This document shows, one piece after another, positions 15,733 to 22,487 of a DNA stretch of 23,404 nt (positions are counted from its first letter, which is position 1; each line of letters opens with the position of its first letter). The notes under the pieces were generated by a model. The model was not told the origin of the DNA, made no database searches, and saw only the letters and a list, made by a program, of their open reading frames with translations. The stretch comes from Shinella sp. GTDB taxonomy: Bacteria; Pseudomonadota; Alphaproteobacteria; Rhizobiales; Rhizobiaceae. Position numbers and translations under genes: made by a program. The stretch is taken from positions 1-23,404 of the forward strand of contig QFQX01000063.1 in assembly GCA_003248775.1 (NCBI GenBank), written 5' to 3'.

Positions 15733-17634
15733 ATGACCCAGGAAACCTGCGAAGATCCGCAACAGAGCAAAGGCTGGAAGAATCTCTTCCTGCTGGCTCT
15801 CGGTTCGGTCGGTGTCGTTTACGGCGACATTGGTACGAGCCCGCTCTATGCGTTTCGCGAAGCGCTGAAGCCGATCGCTCACGACGGCATTACCCGTGCC
15901 GAAATCATTGGTCTTATCTCCCTCATCATCTGGGCGCTGACGATCATCGTTACAGTCAAATACGTGCTGTTCCTGCTGCGCGCGGATAACGAGGGCGAAG
16001 GCGGCACGCTGTCGCTTTTGGCCCTCCTTTCCAAGAACGCCGGTGGGCATAGCGCCGTGCTGATGGTTCTCGGCCTGATCGGCGCAGCACTTTTCCTCGG
16101 CGATTCGATGATCACGCCGGCCCTTTCCGTCCTTTCGGCGGTGGAGGGCCTGAAGCTGGTCGCGCCCTCTCTATCGAGCTATATCGTGCCGATTTCGGTC
16201 GGTATCCTGATCGGCCTGTTCGCCGTTCAATCCCATGGCACGGGGGCGGTCGCCAAGTTTTTCGGACCGATCACCGCCCTCTGGTTCCTCGTCATGGCGG
16301 CCGGCGGCGTGGTGCACATCACCGACGACTTCGGCATCCTCACCTCGTTCAATCCGTGGTACGCGATCGACTTCATGCTGCGTGAGAAGTTCCTCGGCAT
16401 CGTCGTGCTGGGTGCGGTCTTCCTGACGGTGACCGGCGCCGAGGCACTCTATGCCGATCTCGGGCATTTCGGCTGCCGTCCAATCCAGTGGGCGTGGTTC
16501 GTGCTGATTTTCCCGGCGCTGGTTCTGAACTATCTCGGCCAGGGCGCTCTCGTGCTCAAGCATCCGGAGGCCGCATCCGATCCGTTCTTCCTGATGTTCC
16601 CGGAATGGGCGCTGCTGCCCGTCGTCATTCTGGCGACCGCCGCCACCATCATCGCCAGCCAGGCCGTGATCACCGGCGCCTTTTCACTGGTGCGTCAGGC
16701 GATCCACCTGGGCTTCCTGCCACGCATGCAGATCATGTTCACCTCTGAAACCCATACGGGCCAGATCTACCTGCCGTCGGTGAATGCGTTGCTGCTCTTC
16801 GGCGTTCTCGCTCTCGTTCTGCTGTTCGGCAGCTCCGAAGCGCTTGCCACGGCCTACGGCATTTCCGTCACCGGCGCGATGGTGGTCACCACCATCATGG
16901 CCTTCGAATTCGTCCGCACCCGCTGGAGATGGTCGCCGGCGCTGGCAACGGTGGTCCTGCTTCCACTGCTCGCTCTGGAACTCGTCTTCCTCGGCGCCAA
17001 CATGCTGAAGATTCACGACGGCGGATATGTGCCGGTGCTGTTTGCCGGTGCCTTCACCGTGGTCATGTGGACCTGGCGTCGTGGCACGTCGATCCTGTTT
17101 GCCAAGACCCGCCACGCCGACGTTCCGCTCCAGCCCTTTATCGTCTCTGTCGAAAAGAAGAGCGAGCATGCGCCGGTCGCCGTTCCGGGCACGGCCATCT
17201 TCCTGACCAGCGATCCGGAGACCGCACCTGCAGCGCTCCTGCACAACCTGAAGCACAACCATGTGCTCCACGAGCGCAACATCATCCTGACCATCAGGAC
17301 GGTGAACCGGCCGCGCGCTACTCCCGCCGAGCGGTTCGTGGTGGAAAACCTCTCGGAGCGTTTCAGCCGGGTGGAAATCCGCTTCGGTTTCATGGAGACC
17401 CAGAACGTCTCGAAGGCGCTTGCAAGCCTGCGTCGCGGCGGCCTGAAGTTCGACATCATGTCGACCTCCTTCTATCTCGGCCGGCGCAAGCTGGTGCCGG
17501 ATGCCAAATCCGGCATGCCCAATTGGCAGGACAGGCTCTATATCTCATTGGCCAATACAGCGGCAGATCCCTCGGACTACTTCCGCCTTCCGGCCAATCG
17601 CGTGGTCGAACTCGGTTCCCACGTAATCATCTGA
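15733..17634 (+). CDS. kup: Kup-family low-affinity potassium uptake protein
   Basis: The 633-residue protein opens with the family signature GSVGVVYGDIGTSPLYAFRE (about residues 24-43) and has about 12 predicted membrane segments up to residue about 450, then a cytoplasmic C-terminal domain (HNHVLHERNIILTI and FDIMSTSFYLGRR are typical). Length and motifs fit KUP/HAK/KT transporters, which import K+ with protons at the inner membrane. The ATG at 15733 is chosen because the family N-terminus starts there, although the ribosome site is poor; the frame is open back to 15634 inside the corA-like gene. It lies 16 bp after that gene and is closed by a strong terminator. Rhizobia often have several kup copies; which paralogue this is cannot be told here. 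Confidence 0.95.
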   Translation: MTQETCEDPQQSKGWKNLFLLALGSVGVVYGDIGTSPLYAFREALKPIAHDGITRAEIIGLISLIIWALTIIVTVKYVLFLLRADNEGEGGTLSLLALLSKNAGGHSAVLMVLGLIGAALFLGDSMITPALSVLSAVEGLKLVAPSLSSYIVPISVGILIGLFAVQSHGTGAVAKFFGPITALWFLVMAAGGVVHITDDFGILTSFNPWYAIDFMLREKFLGIVVLGAVFLTVTGAEALYADLGHFGCRPIQWAWFVLIFPALVLNYLGQGALVLKHPEAASDPFFLMFPEWALLPVVILATAATIIASQAVITGAFSLVRQAIHLGFLPRMQIMFTSETHTGQIYLPSVNALLLFGVLALVLLFGSSEALATAYGISVTGAMVVTTIMAFEFVRTRWRWSPALATVVLLPLLALELVFLGANMLKIHDGGYVPVLFAGAFTVVMWTWRRGTSILFAKTRHADVPLQPFIVSVEKKSEHAPVAVPGTAIFLTSDPETAPAALLHNLKHNHVLHERNIILTIRTVNRPRATPAERFVVENLSERFSRVEIRFGFMETQNVSKALASLRRGGLKFDIMSTSFYLGRRKLVPDAKSGMPNWQDRLYISLANTAADPSDYFRLPANRVVELGSHVII

Positions 17635-17661
17635 GTTGACGTTCCGATCACGAAAATGTCA

Positions 17662-17690
17662 GGCCGTCGGGTGCCTCCGGCGGCCTTTTT
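17662..17690 (+). terminator. Rho-independent terminator of corA-kup
   Basis: GGCCGTCGG (17662-17670) pairs with CCGGCGGCC (17677-17685), with one G-U pair and a 6-nt loop, followed by TTTTT. It lies 27 bp after the kup stop. Confidence 0.85.
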
Positions 17691-17722
17691 CGTGCCTTGT
17701 CGGGCCTTGCGGGGCGGGGCTG

Positions 17723-17743
17723 TTAACCAAGCATCAAGGTTAA
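17723..17743. promoter_or_regulatory. Inverted repeat TTAACC-N9-GGTTAA before the hydrolase gene
   Basis: Two perfect arms end 49 bp upstream of the start codon. TTAACC resembles the core of CtrA half-sites (TTAACCAT), and CtrA often controls cell-wall hydrolases in alphaproteobacteria, but the spacing is not the usual N7. Tentative. Confidence 0.35.
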
Positions 17744-17792
17744 TGAGAGATGTTTTTCTAATGTAGCCGAGTTCACGTCTGGAGTCCCGGTT

Positions 17793-18965
17793 TTGCGTTC
17801 GAAAAGCCGTCTGTTGAAGCTGTCCCGTTCCCGTTTCGATGCCTGGGCCTCGCCCGTGGTCTTCGGTCTCGTTTCCTGGCTCGCATTCCCGTCGGTCGCC
17901 GCGCAGGGCGATCTTGCCGGGCTGATCTCCGGGCTGGACACGGGTTCCGCAAACTGGCGTGTGGTGCTGACGCCGTCTCCCGCAGGTTCCCTGCATCAGG
18001 CCGAGCTCGCCTTTGCGGGAGGGGATACATCATCGGCGCTATCGGAAGAAAGCGGCATGCTGCTGCCCGATGGTCGCAAGATCGCTTTCGACGGCGGCAA
18101 GAAGGTTGCCGATCCCCGGCCGGATGAAGACCGCGTGACCCGTGACATGAAGAAAGGCCGAGTGGTCGCGGTTGAGCCGATGCTGCCGCCCAAGGCCTTC
18201 ACGGCCGGCTCCGTTCTGAAGCGCACCAGTTCCCTGCTTGAGCCGCGCAAACGTTCGTCGGAAGAATCCGCCTTCGTCAAGCCAAAGGGCAAGCCGGTCG
18301 AACTTGCCAGCTTCTACTTCAAGAAGAAGGAACCGAAATACGATCCTGGCGTACCGACCCTGCTGGCCGGTCTCGTGACCAACCGCAATGCCGACGTGCT
18401 GGCGACGGCCTATGCGCCGTCCGATCCCGATTACGCGAAAGTCTCGCCCTTCGACGCGATTCTCAAAAAGAACCCGGAGCAGGGGCGTTTCGTTCCCAAG
18501 ATCGGCCCGAGCGATCACGCCTGGGCCGCAAGCGTGCTGCCGCCCTCGGTGTTTTCCGCCAGCGAACAGCAGTGCCTGGCGTCCGGTATCTATTTCGAGG
18601 CGCGCGGAGAATCGGTGAAGGGGCAGGCGGCCGTCGCTCAGGTGATTCTGAACCGCGTTCGCAATCCGGCCTATCCCAACAGCATCTGCGGCGTGGTCTA
18701 CCAGAACGAGGACTGGCGCAATCGCTGCCAGTTTTCCTTCGCCTGCGACAACATCAAGGACCGCGTGAACTCCCAATATCACTGGAAAGTGGCTCGCGAA
18801 GTGGCGCTGGCCGTCACCGCCGGCAAGATCTGGCTGAACGAGGTGGGGTCCGCCACCCATTATCATGCCGTCTATGTGAAACCGAACTGGGCCCGCACCA
18901 TGAAAAAGGTCGGCCGGATCGGTCTGCATGTCTTTTATCGCACCTATGGCGGCGGCTGGAGTTGA
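17793..18965 (+). CDS. Exported cell-wall hydrolase (SleB-like, Hydrolase_2)
   Basis: The 390-residue protein has a signal peptide or N-terminal anchor (basic residues 1-14, hydrophobic core about 20-36, AA-Q cleavage site near 37), a long low-complexity, charged linker (about 40-250) and a C-terminal SleB/Hydrolase_2 domain (about 258-388). The domain includes YFEARGES with the likely catalytic Glu at 269, AQVILNRVRNPAYPNSICGV, CQFSFACD and WLNEVGSATHYHA. Relatives cut peptidoglycan as lytic transglycosylase-like enzymes, so it should act in the periplasm. The start is TTG, supported by GGAG 8 nt upstream and by the signal peptide. An inverted repeat of possible CtrA type lies upstream. It is flanked by terminators and stands alone. 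Confidence 0.9.
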   Translation: MRSKSRLLKLSRSRFDAWASPVVFGLVSWLAFPSVAAQGDLAGLISGLDTGSANWRVVLTPSPAGSLHQAELAFAGGDTSSALSEESGMLLPDGRKIAFDGGKKVADPRPDEDRVTRDMKKGRVVAVEPMLPPKAFTAGSVLKRTSSLLEPRKRSSEESAFVKPKGKPVELASFYFKKKEPKYDPGVPTLLAGLVTNRNADVLATAYAPSDPDYAKVSPFDAILKKNPEQGRFVPKIGPSDHAWAASVLPPSVFSASEQQCLASGIYFEARGESVKGQAAVAQVILNRVRNPAYPNSICGVVYQNEDWRNRCQFSFACDNIKDRVNSQYHWKVAREVALAVTAGKIWLNEVGSATHYHAVYVKPNWARTMKKVGRIGLHVFYRTYGGGWS

Positions 18966-18977
18966 GCATCCCGCAGC

Positions 18978-19007
18978 CGGTCGCCATTTGCGTCCCCCCG
19001 GCGACCG
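18978..19007 (+). terminator. Possible terminator hairpin after the cell-wall hydrolase
   Basis: CGGTCGCC (18978-18985) pairs with GGCGACCG (19000-19007) across a 14-nt loop, 12 bp after the stop. No T-run follows, so termination is uncertain. Confidence 0.4.
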
Positions 19008-19123
19008 ATTCCGCGGCGAAGTGACCCGGTTTGATCGCCGTCATGCAGCCTGAATCTGCGCTTTCGACTTAAGTCTATGATTTTCCCCGGTTAATTTGTG
19101 GTGAAACTTGGGTCTCCAATGCC

Positions 19124-19152
19124 TTGACTATGGGGACACTCAAAATTATGGT
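19124..19152 (+). promoter_or_regulatory. Probable housekeeping promoter of the atp F0 operon
   Basis: TTGACT (19124-19129), preceded by CC as in the rhizobial CTTGAC form, is 17 bp from TATGGT (19147-19152). Start would be near 19159, giving a leader of about 95 nt before atpI. A 10-bp palindrome GACTTAAGTC (19066-19075) lies further upstream. Confidence 0.55.
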
Positions 19153-19254
19153 GCGGCCGACTTCAGAGCGGGCCGGAGGGGCGTTTTCCTGCCGTTTCTT
19201 GTGTTCCTGGCAGGCCAATGGCCCGCCTGAATCGAAGAGCGGATGGAGGAAGCC

Positions 19255-19617
19255 ATGACGGGTGACGATCAGAGGGGTCTGGAAGAGCGTCGCAAGCACC
19301 TTGCAGCCGAACTGGCGAAGCGGGGAGCCGAGGCGAGGGGTGACGAAGCCGCGGAGCAGAGTGCCGAGCAAAGCCGTAAAGGCTATGCCCAGGCAATGAA
19401 GCTTTCGAGCGAGTTCATTTCCGCCATCGTTGTCGGTGCCATACTGGGCTATCTCATCGACCGTTTTGTCGGTACGGCACCGTGGGGCATGATTGTTTTG
19501 CTGCTTCTCGGTTTCTGTGCCGGTGTGTTGAACGTGCTTCGTTCGGCGGGTGTCGTGTCGACGCCCCATCCGGCGGATCGCGGTGGGCAGACGAAGAATG
19601 GGCGTGACGACGGCTGA
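19255..19617 (+). CDS. atpI: AtpI, ATP synthase assembly protein
   Basis: The 120-residue protein has a charged, Glu/Lys/Arg-rich N-terminal half (1-45) and two membrane helices (FISAIVVGAILGYLIDRFVG at about 52-71, and WGMIVLLLLGFCAGVLNVLR at about 76-95), the AtpI layout. AtpI aids assembly of the c-ring of the F0 sector and is not a stable subunit. The ATG at 19255 is chosen over one 12 bases earlier because GGAGGA stands just upstream at proper spacing. As first gene of the operon it is followed by atpB after 64 bp. The order atpI-B-E-F'-F without F1 genes is the usual alphaproteobacterial split. Confidence 0.92.
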   Translation: MTGDDQRGLEERRKHLAAELAKRGAEARGDEAAEQSAEQSRKGYAQAMKLSSEFISAIVVGAILGYLIDRFVGTAPWGMIVLLLLGFCAGVLNVLRSAGVVSTPHPADRGGQTKNGRDDG

Positions 19618-19681
19618 TGCCGTTCCAGCGCAAGTCAGGCAGATCCCCGCCAAGGCGGGCTAAAGCGAAAGAGACCATAAG

Positions 19682-20434
19682 GTGTCAAACGATCCGACTC
19701 ATCAGTTCCTGATCCAGAAGATTGTGCCGATCGAACTCGGCGGAATTGATTTTTCGTTCACCAATGCGTCGCTCTTCATGGTCGCGACCGTCGCCTGTGC
19801 TTCGGGCTTTCTGTATTTCTCGACCTCGAACCGTGGCCTGATCCCCGGCCGTGCGCAGTCGGTTGCTGAAATGTCCTATGAATTCATCGCCTCGATGCTG
19901 CGCGAAGGCGCCGGCAGTCACGGCATGAAGTTCTTCCCCATGGTCTTCTCGCTGTTCATGTTCGTGCTGACCGCGAACCTGCTCGGCATGGTGCCCTACT
20001 TCTTTACCGTCACGTCCCAGATCATCGTCACCTTCGCGCTGGCGCTGTTCGTGATCGGTACTGTCCTCGTCTACGGTTTCTACAAGCACGGTTTTCACTT
20101 CCTGCAGATCTTCGTGCCGAGCGGTGTTCCCGGCGCGCTTCTTCCGCTGGTCGTGATTATCGAAATCATTTCGTTCCTTTCGCGTCCGATTTCGCTTTCC
20201 GTCCGTCTGTTCGCGAACATGCTGGCCGGTCACATCACGCTTAAGGTTTTCGCGGGCTTCGTTGCTTCGCTGGGCGCGCTTGGCGCGGTCGGCATCGGTG
20301 GCGCGATCCTGCCTCTCATCATGACCGTCGCCCTGACTGGTCTCGAGTTCCTCGTTGCCTTCCTGCAGGCTTACGTCTTTGCGGTACTGACTTGCATGTA
20401 CCTCAATGACGCAATTCACCCCGGCGGGCACTAA
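19682..20434 (+). CDS. atpB: ATP synthase F0 subunit a
   Basis: The 250-residue integral membrane protein forms the proton half-channels of F0 next to the c-ring. It has five or six hydrophobic segments. The essential Arg lies in SLSVRLFANMLAGH (R175), equal to R210 of the E. coli protein, and FLVAFLQAYVFAVLTCMYLND closes the C-terminus. The start is GTG, and the sequence SNDPTHQFLIQKIVPIELGG directly after it matches rhizobial relatives, so the start is firm despite a modest ribosome site. atpE follows after 70 bp. Confidence 0.97.
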   Translation: MSNDPTHQFLIQKIVPIELGGIDFSFTNASLFMVATVACASGFLYFSTSNRGLIPGRAQSVAEMSYEFIASMLREGAGSHGMKFFPMVFSLFMFVLTANLLGMVPYFFTVTSQIIVTFALALFVIGTVLVYGFYKHGFHFLQIFVPSGVPGALLPLVVIIEIISFLSRPISLSVRLFANMLAGHITLKVFAGFVASLGALGAVGIGGAILPLIMTVALTGLEFLVAFLQAYVFAVLTCMYLNDAIHPGGH

Positions 20435-20448
20435 GGATAACCGACATT

Positions 20449-20470
20449 GGCGTCAGTCAGGCGTCAGTCA
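20449..20470 (+). repeat. 11-bp tandem repeat ahead of atpE
   Basis: GGCGTCAGTCA occurs twice head to tail (20449-20459, 20460-20470) in the atpB-atpE gap, 20 bp before the atpE ribosome site. It looks like a small local duplication in the translation-initiation region. Confidence 0.7.
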
Positions 20471-20504
20471 TTTGCCGCAACAACCATCTCGAAGGAGTTC
20501 ATTC

Positions 20505-20732
20505 ATGGAAGCGGAAGCAGCAAAGTTCATCGGCGCAGGTTTGGCTTGCTTTGGCATGGCCGGCACGGCTCTGGGCCTCGGCAACATCTTCGGCAACTAC
20601 CTGTCGGGCGCTCTGCGTAACCCGTCTGCCGCTGACAGCCAGTTCGGCCGTCTGGTATTCGGCTTCGCCGTTACGGAAGCTCTGGGCATCTTCTCGCTGC
20701 TCATCGCTCTCCTTCTCCTGTTCGCCGTCTGA
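20505..20732 (+). CDS. atpE: ATP synthase F0 subunit c
   Basis: The 75-residue proteolipid is a two-helix hairpin: helix 1 with the glycine-rich GAGLACFGMAGTALGLG, the polar loop R38-N39-P40, and helix 2 with the proton-carrying carboxylate E58 in FAVTEALGIF. The lack of a sodium-type ligand set suggests a proton-driven ring. A strong ribosome site, GAAGGAG, lies 7 nt ahead of the ATG, fitting the need for many copies per enzyme. A stable hairpin follows the stop and may raise the level of this message segment. Confidence 0.97.
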   Translation: MEAEAAKFIGAGLACFGMAGTALGLGNIFGNYLSGALRNPSAADSQFGRLVFGFAVTEALGIFSLLIALLLLFAV

Positions 20733-20748
20733 TAACGGCCGGAGTTTG

Positions 20749-20781
20749 GGATCACGGCGCGCCATCCGGCGTCCGTGATCC
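20749..20781 (+). other. Intercistronic hairpin between atpE and atpF'
   Basis: GGATCACGG (20749-20757) pairs perfectly with CCGTGATCC (20773-20781), with inner CGCC/GGCG pairs possible. No T-run follows and the operon continues, so a role in mRNA processing or 3' protection of the atpE segment is more likely than termination. Confidence 0.6.
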
Positions 20782-20813
20782 TTGAGCATTTGAGAGTACA
20801 CCTGGAGGTGAGC

Positions 20814-21404
20814 ATGTTTGTGACCCCCGCCTATGCCGAAGACGTTCCGGCAGAGGGCCAGACCCACACGGAGACCGGCGTTCCCGGCGAAGCGGGTAGT
20901 GGCGGCGGCGTATTCCCGCCATTCGACCAGACGACCTATCCGTCTCAGCTTCTGTGGCTGGTGATCACGTTCGGCCTTTTCTACGTGCTCATGCAGAAGG
21001 TCATCGTGCCGCGCGTTGGTGGCATCCTGGAAAATCGTCATGATCGCATTGCGCAGGATCTGGATGAGGCCTCGCGGCTGAAGTCGGAGGCCGATGCCGC
21101 AATCGAAACCTACGAGCGCGAACTCAGCGCCGCCAAGGCAAAGGCCGGCCAGATCGCCGGTTCCGCCCGCGACGCCGCCAAGGCAAAGGCCGATGCAGAT
21201 CGCGCCGCTGTTGAGGCAGAACTCGCAGGCAAGCTCGCAGCAGCCGAAACCCGCATCGGCGAGATCAAGGCCAAGGCTTTTGCCGAAGTCGACACGATCG
21301 CTGTCGATACGGTCGGTGCCATCGTCGAGCAGCTCGTCGGTGCCAAGGCAACTGCGGCAGACATCAAGGCTGCCGTCAGCGCCGCAGCCAAGCAGGGGGC
21401 ATGA
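20814..21404 (+). CDS. atpF2: ATP synthase F0 subunit b' (second b-type subunit)
   Basis: The 196-residue protein has an extended N-terminus (MFVTPAYAEDVP, then a Gly-rich stretch), one membrane helix (LLWLVITFGLFYVLMQKVIV, about 44-63) and a long Ala/Lys/Glu-rich coiled coil that forms the outer stalk. It pairs with the b subunit encoded next to it, as in alphaproteobacteria, cyanobacteria and plastids. The ATG at 20814 has a perfect GGAGGTG site. The frame is open upstream to 20775, but that lies in the hairpin region. This gene is also called atpG or atpF' in rhizobial genomes. Three bases separate it from atpF. Confidence 0.94.
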   Translation: MFVTPAYAEDVPAEGQTHTETGVPGEAGSGGGVFPPFDQTTYPSQLLWLVITFGLFYVLMQKVIVPRVGGILENRHDRIAQDLDEASRLKSEADAAIETYERELSAAKAKAGQIAGSARDAAKAKADADRAAVEAELAGKLAAAETRIGEIKAKAFAEVDTIAVDTVGAIVEQLVGAKATAADIKAAVSAAAKQGA

Positions 21405-21407
21405 TGC

Positions 21408-21893
21408 ATGTATTTTGATGCTACTTTCTTCGCCTTCGTTGGCCTTCTGCTGTTCTTTGCCCTGGTTATTTACCTCAAGGTTCCGGGCATGGTCGCAAAG
21501 TCTCTCGACGAGCGCGCCGACAAGATCCGCAACGAGCTTGCCGAAGCAAAGCGCCTGCGTGAAGAGGCTCAGCACGTGCTAGCCGAATACCAGCGTAAGC
21601 GCAAGGAAGCTGAAGCCGAAGCTGCTGCCATTGTTGCCGCTGCCGAACGCGAAGCCGCTGCCCTGACTGCGGAAGCCAAGCAGAAGACCGAGGAGTTCGT
21701 TGCTCGCCGCAATGCGCTCTCCGAACAGAAGATCAAGCAGGCCGAAGTTGACGCGGTCAACGCCGTTCGCGCCGCAGCCGTAGATCTCGCCGTTGCCGCA
21801 GCCGAAAACGTGCTTGCCAAGAAGGCCGACGCGGCCGTTCAGGAAAGCCTGTTCAAGGGTGCTGTCGGCGAAGTGAAGGCTCGCCTGAACTAA
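21408..21893 (+). CDS. atpF: ATP synthase F0 subunit b
   Basis: The 161-residue protein has an N-terminal membrane helix (FFAFVGLLLFFALVIYLKVP, about 7-26) and then a long charged, Ala-rich coiled coil (about 35-140), the outer-stalk b subunit. 161 residues is the usual rhizobial length. The ATG follows the atpF' stop by 3 bp, with the ribosome site inside the end of atpF', so the two are likely translated together. It is the last gene of the operon and a strong terminator follows 24 bp after its stop. Confidence 0.95.
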   Translation: MYFDATFFAFVGLLLFFALVIYLKVPGMVAKSLDERADKIRNELAEAKRLREEAQHVLAEYQRKRKEAEAEAAAIVAAAEREAAALTAEAKQKTEEFVARRNALSEQKIKQAEVDAVNAVRAAAVDLAVAAAENVLAKKADAAVQESLFKGAVGEVKARLN

Positions 21894-21917
21894 GCCCGCT
21901 CTCAAGATCGAATGCTT

Positions 21918-21951
21918 AAAACCGGGGCTGCCGCAAGGTGGCCCCGGTTTT
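21918..21951 (+). terminator. Rho-independent terminator of the atp F0 operon
   Basis: AAAACCGGGG (21918-21927) pairs with CCCCGGTTTT (21942-21951), and the stem continues inward with G-U pairs to a GCAA-type loop. The stem ends in TTTT. Strong and possibly bidirectional. Confidence 0.9.
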
Positions 21952-22044
21952 CGTTTGGCTGATCTTGGGATGCTGTTTGGGTGTCCCCTGAGGCATTCCT
22001 GGCGAAGACAGAACGCGTCAAATGCCTATCTTTTTGTTTAACAC

Positions 22045-22084
22045 AATTCCGAATCCAGAAGCGGCTTCCTTTTCCACCGGAATT
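22045..22084. repeat. Long inverted repeat in the atp-IS110 gap
   Basis: AATTCCG (22045-22051) faces CGGAATT (22078-22084), with an inner GAAGC/GCTTC pair. It lies 70 bp left of the RIME1-like element and could be part of a larger repetitive mosaic. Family not recognised. Confidence 0.4.
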
Positions 22085-22155
22085 ACTCTGGGCCAGATGG
22101 ATGACGTCCCATCCGACCAGCGACCTCTGCGGCCGGCTTTAAATGTGTGTGACCT

Positions 22156-22260
22156 ACAGCATGTCGCGCAAAAGTGTGCAGCGGTTTTGCGGCAACGACA
22201 TGTGATGAAACAAGGACTTAAAGCGCGACGAGCGAAGCTGAAAGATCGCGACACGCTTGT
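22156..22260. repeat. RIME1-like intergenic element
   Basis: About 105 bp with two palindromes, the layout known for RIME1 (Rhizobium-specific intergenic mosaic element). Palindrome 1: CATGTCG-CGCAAAA (22160-22173) against TTTTGCG and CGACATG (ending 22202). Palindrome 2: AAGCG (22221-22225) against CGCTT (22254-22258), with inner GCGA/TCGC. The sequence is familiar from many rhizobial intergenic regions (from memory). Confidence 0.65.
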
Positions 22261-22367
22261 TTTATGGCTATTCCCGCTTCTTGTGAGAAAAGAAGGCGCC
22301 GGCTGGGGTAGCCGCCCTTGCCGGCGATGGGGGATGGATCGGAGACACGCAGGCCGCCATTTTACTG
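22261..22367. other. Noncoding stretch between the RIME1-like element and the IS110 left side
   Basis: No gene seen. It holds two GCCGGC copies (22299-22304 and 22320-22325) that could pair. The left boundary of the IS110 element may lie here or at the tandem repeat that follows. Confidence 0.4.
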
Positions 22368-22401
22368 AATGTCGGGCCGAGTTAAATGTCGGGCCGAGTT
22401 A
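22368..22401. repeat. Perfect 17-bp tandem repeat beside the IS110 element
   Basis: AATGTCGGGCCGAGTTA occurs twice head to tail (22368-22384 and 22385-22401). It lies 86 bp before the transposase start, where the left end of the element would be expected. It could be a target or end sequence copied during insertion (inference). Confidence 0.7.
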
Positions 22402-22487
22402 AAGTTTGATCGCCCCCATCTTTTCCAATCGTCCTGAACGGATACCCGAGCTCTGGGCTCGGATGACAAGCATGGGAGACGGAAAAG
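22402..22487 (+). ncRNA. Candidate bridge-RNA region of the IS110 element
   Basis: IS110-group elements encode a noncoding bridge RNA in the left end ahead of the transposase gene. This 86-bp stretch has no gene and holds a hairpin, CCGAGC-TCTGG-GCTCGG (22446-22462). The two recognition loops cannot be assigned by eye, and the RNA may begin further left. Confidence 0.3.

Noticed and set aside
20499..21575. Long minus-strand open frame (358 codons) across atpE, atpF' and atpF
   Set aside because: It is antisense to three certain genes; the composition reflects the reverse complement of Ala/Glu/Lys-rich coiled coils.
22018..22254. Minus-strand open frame of 78 codons, Cys/Arg-rich
   Set aside because: It is the familiar spurious translation of a RIME1-like element.
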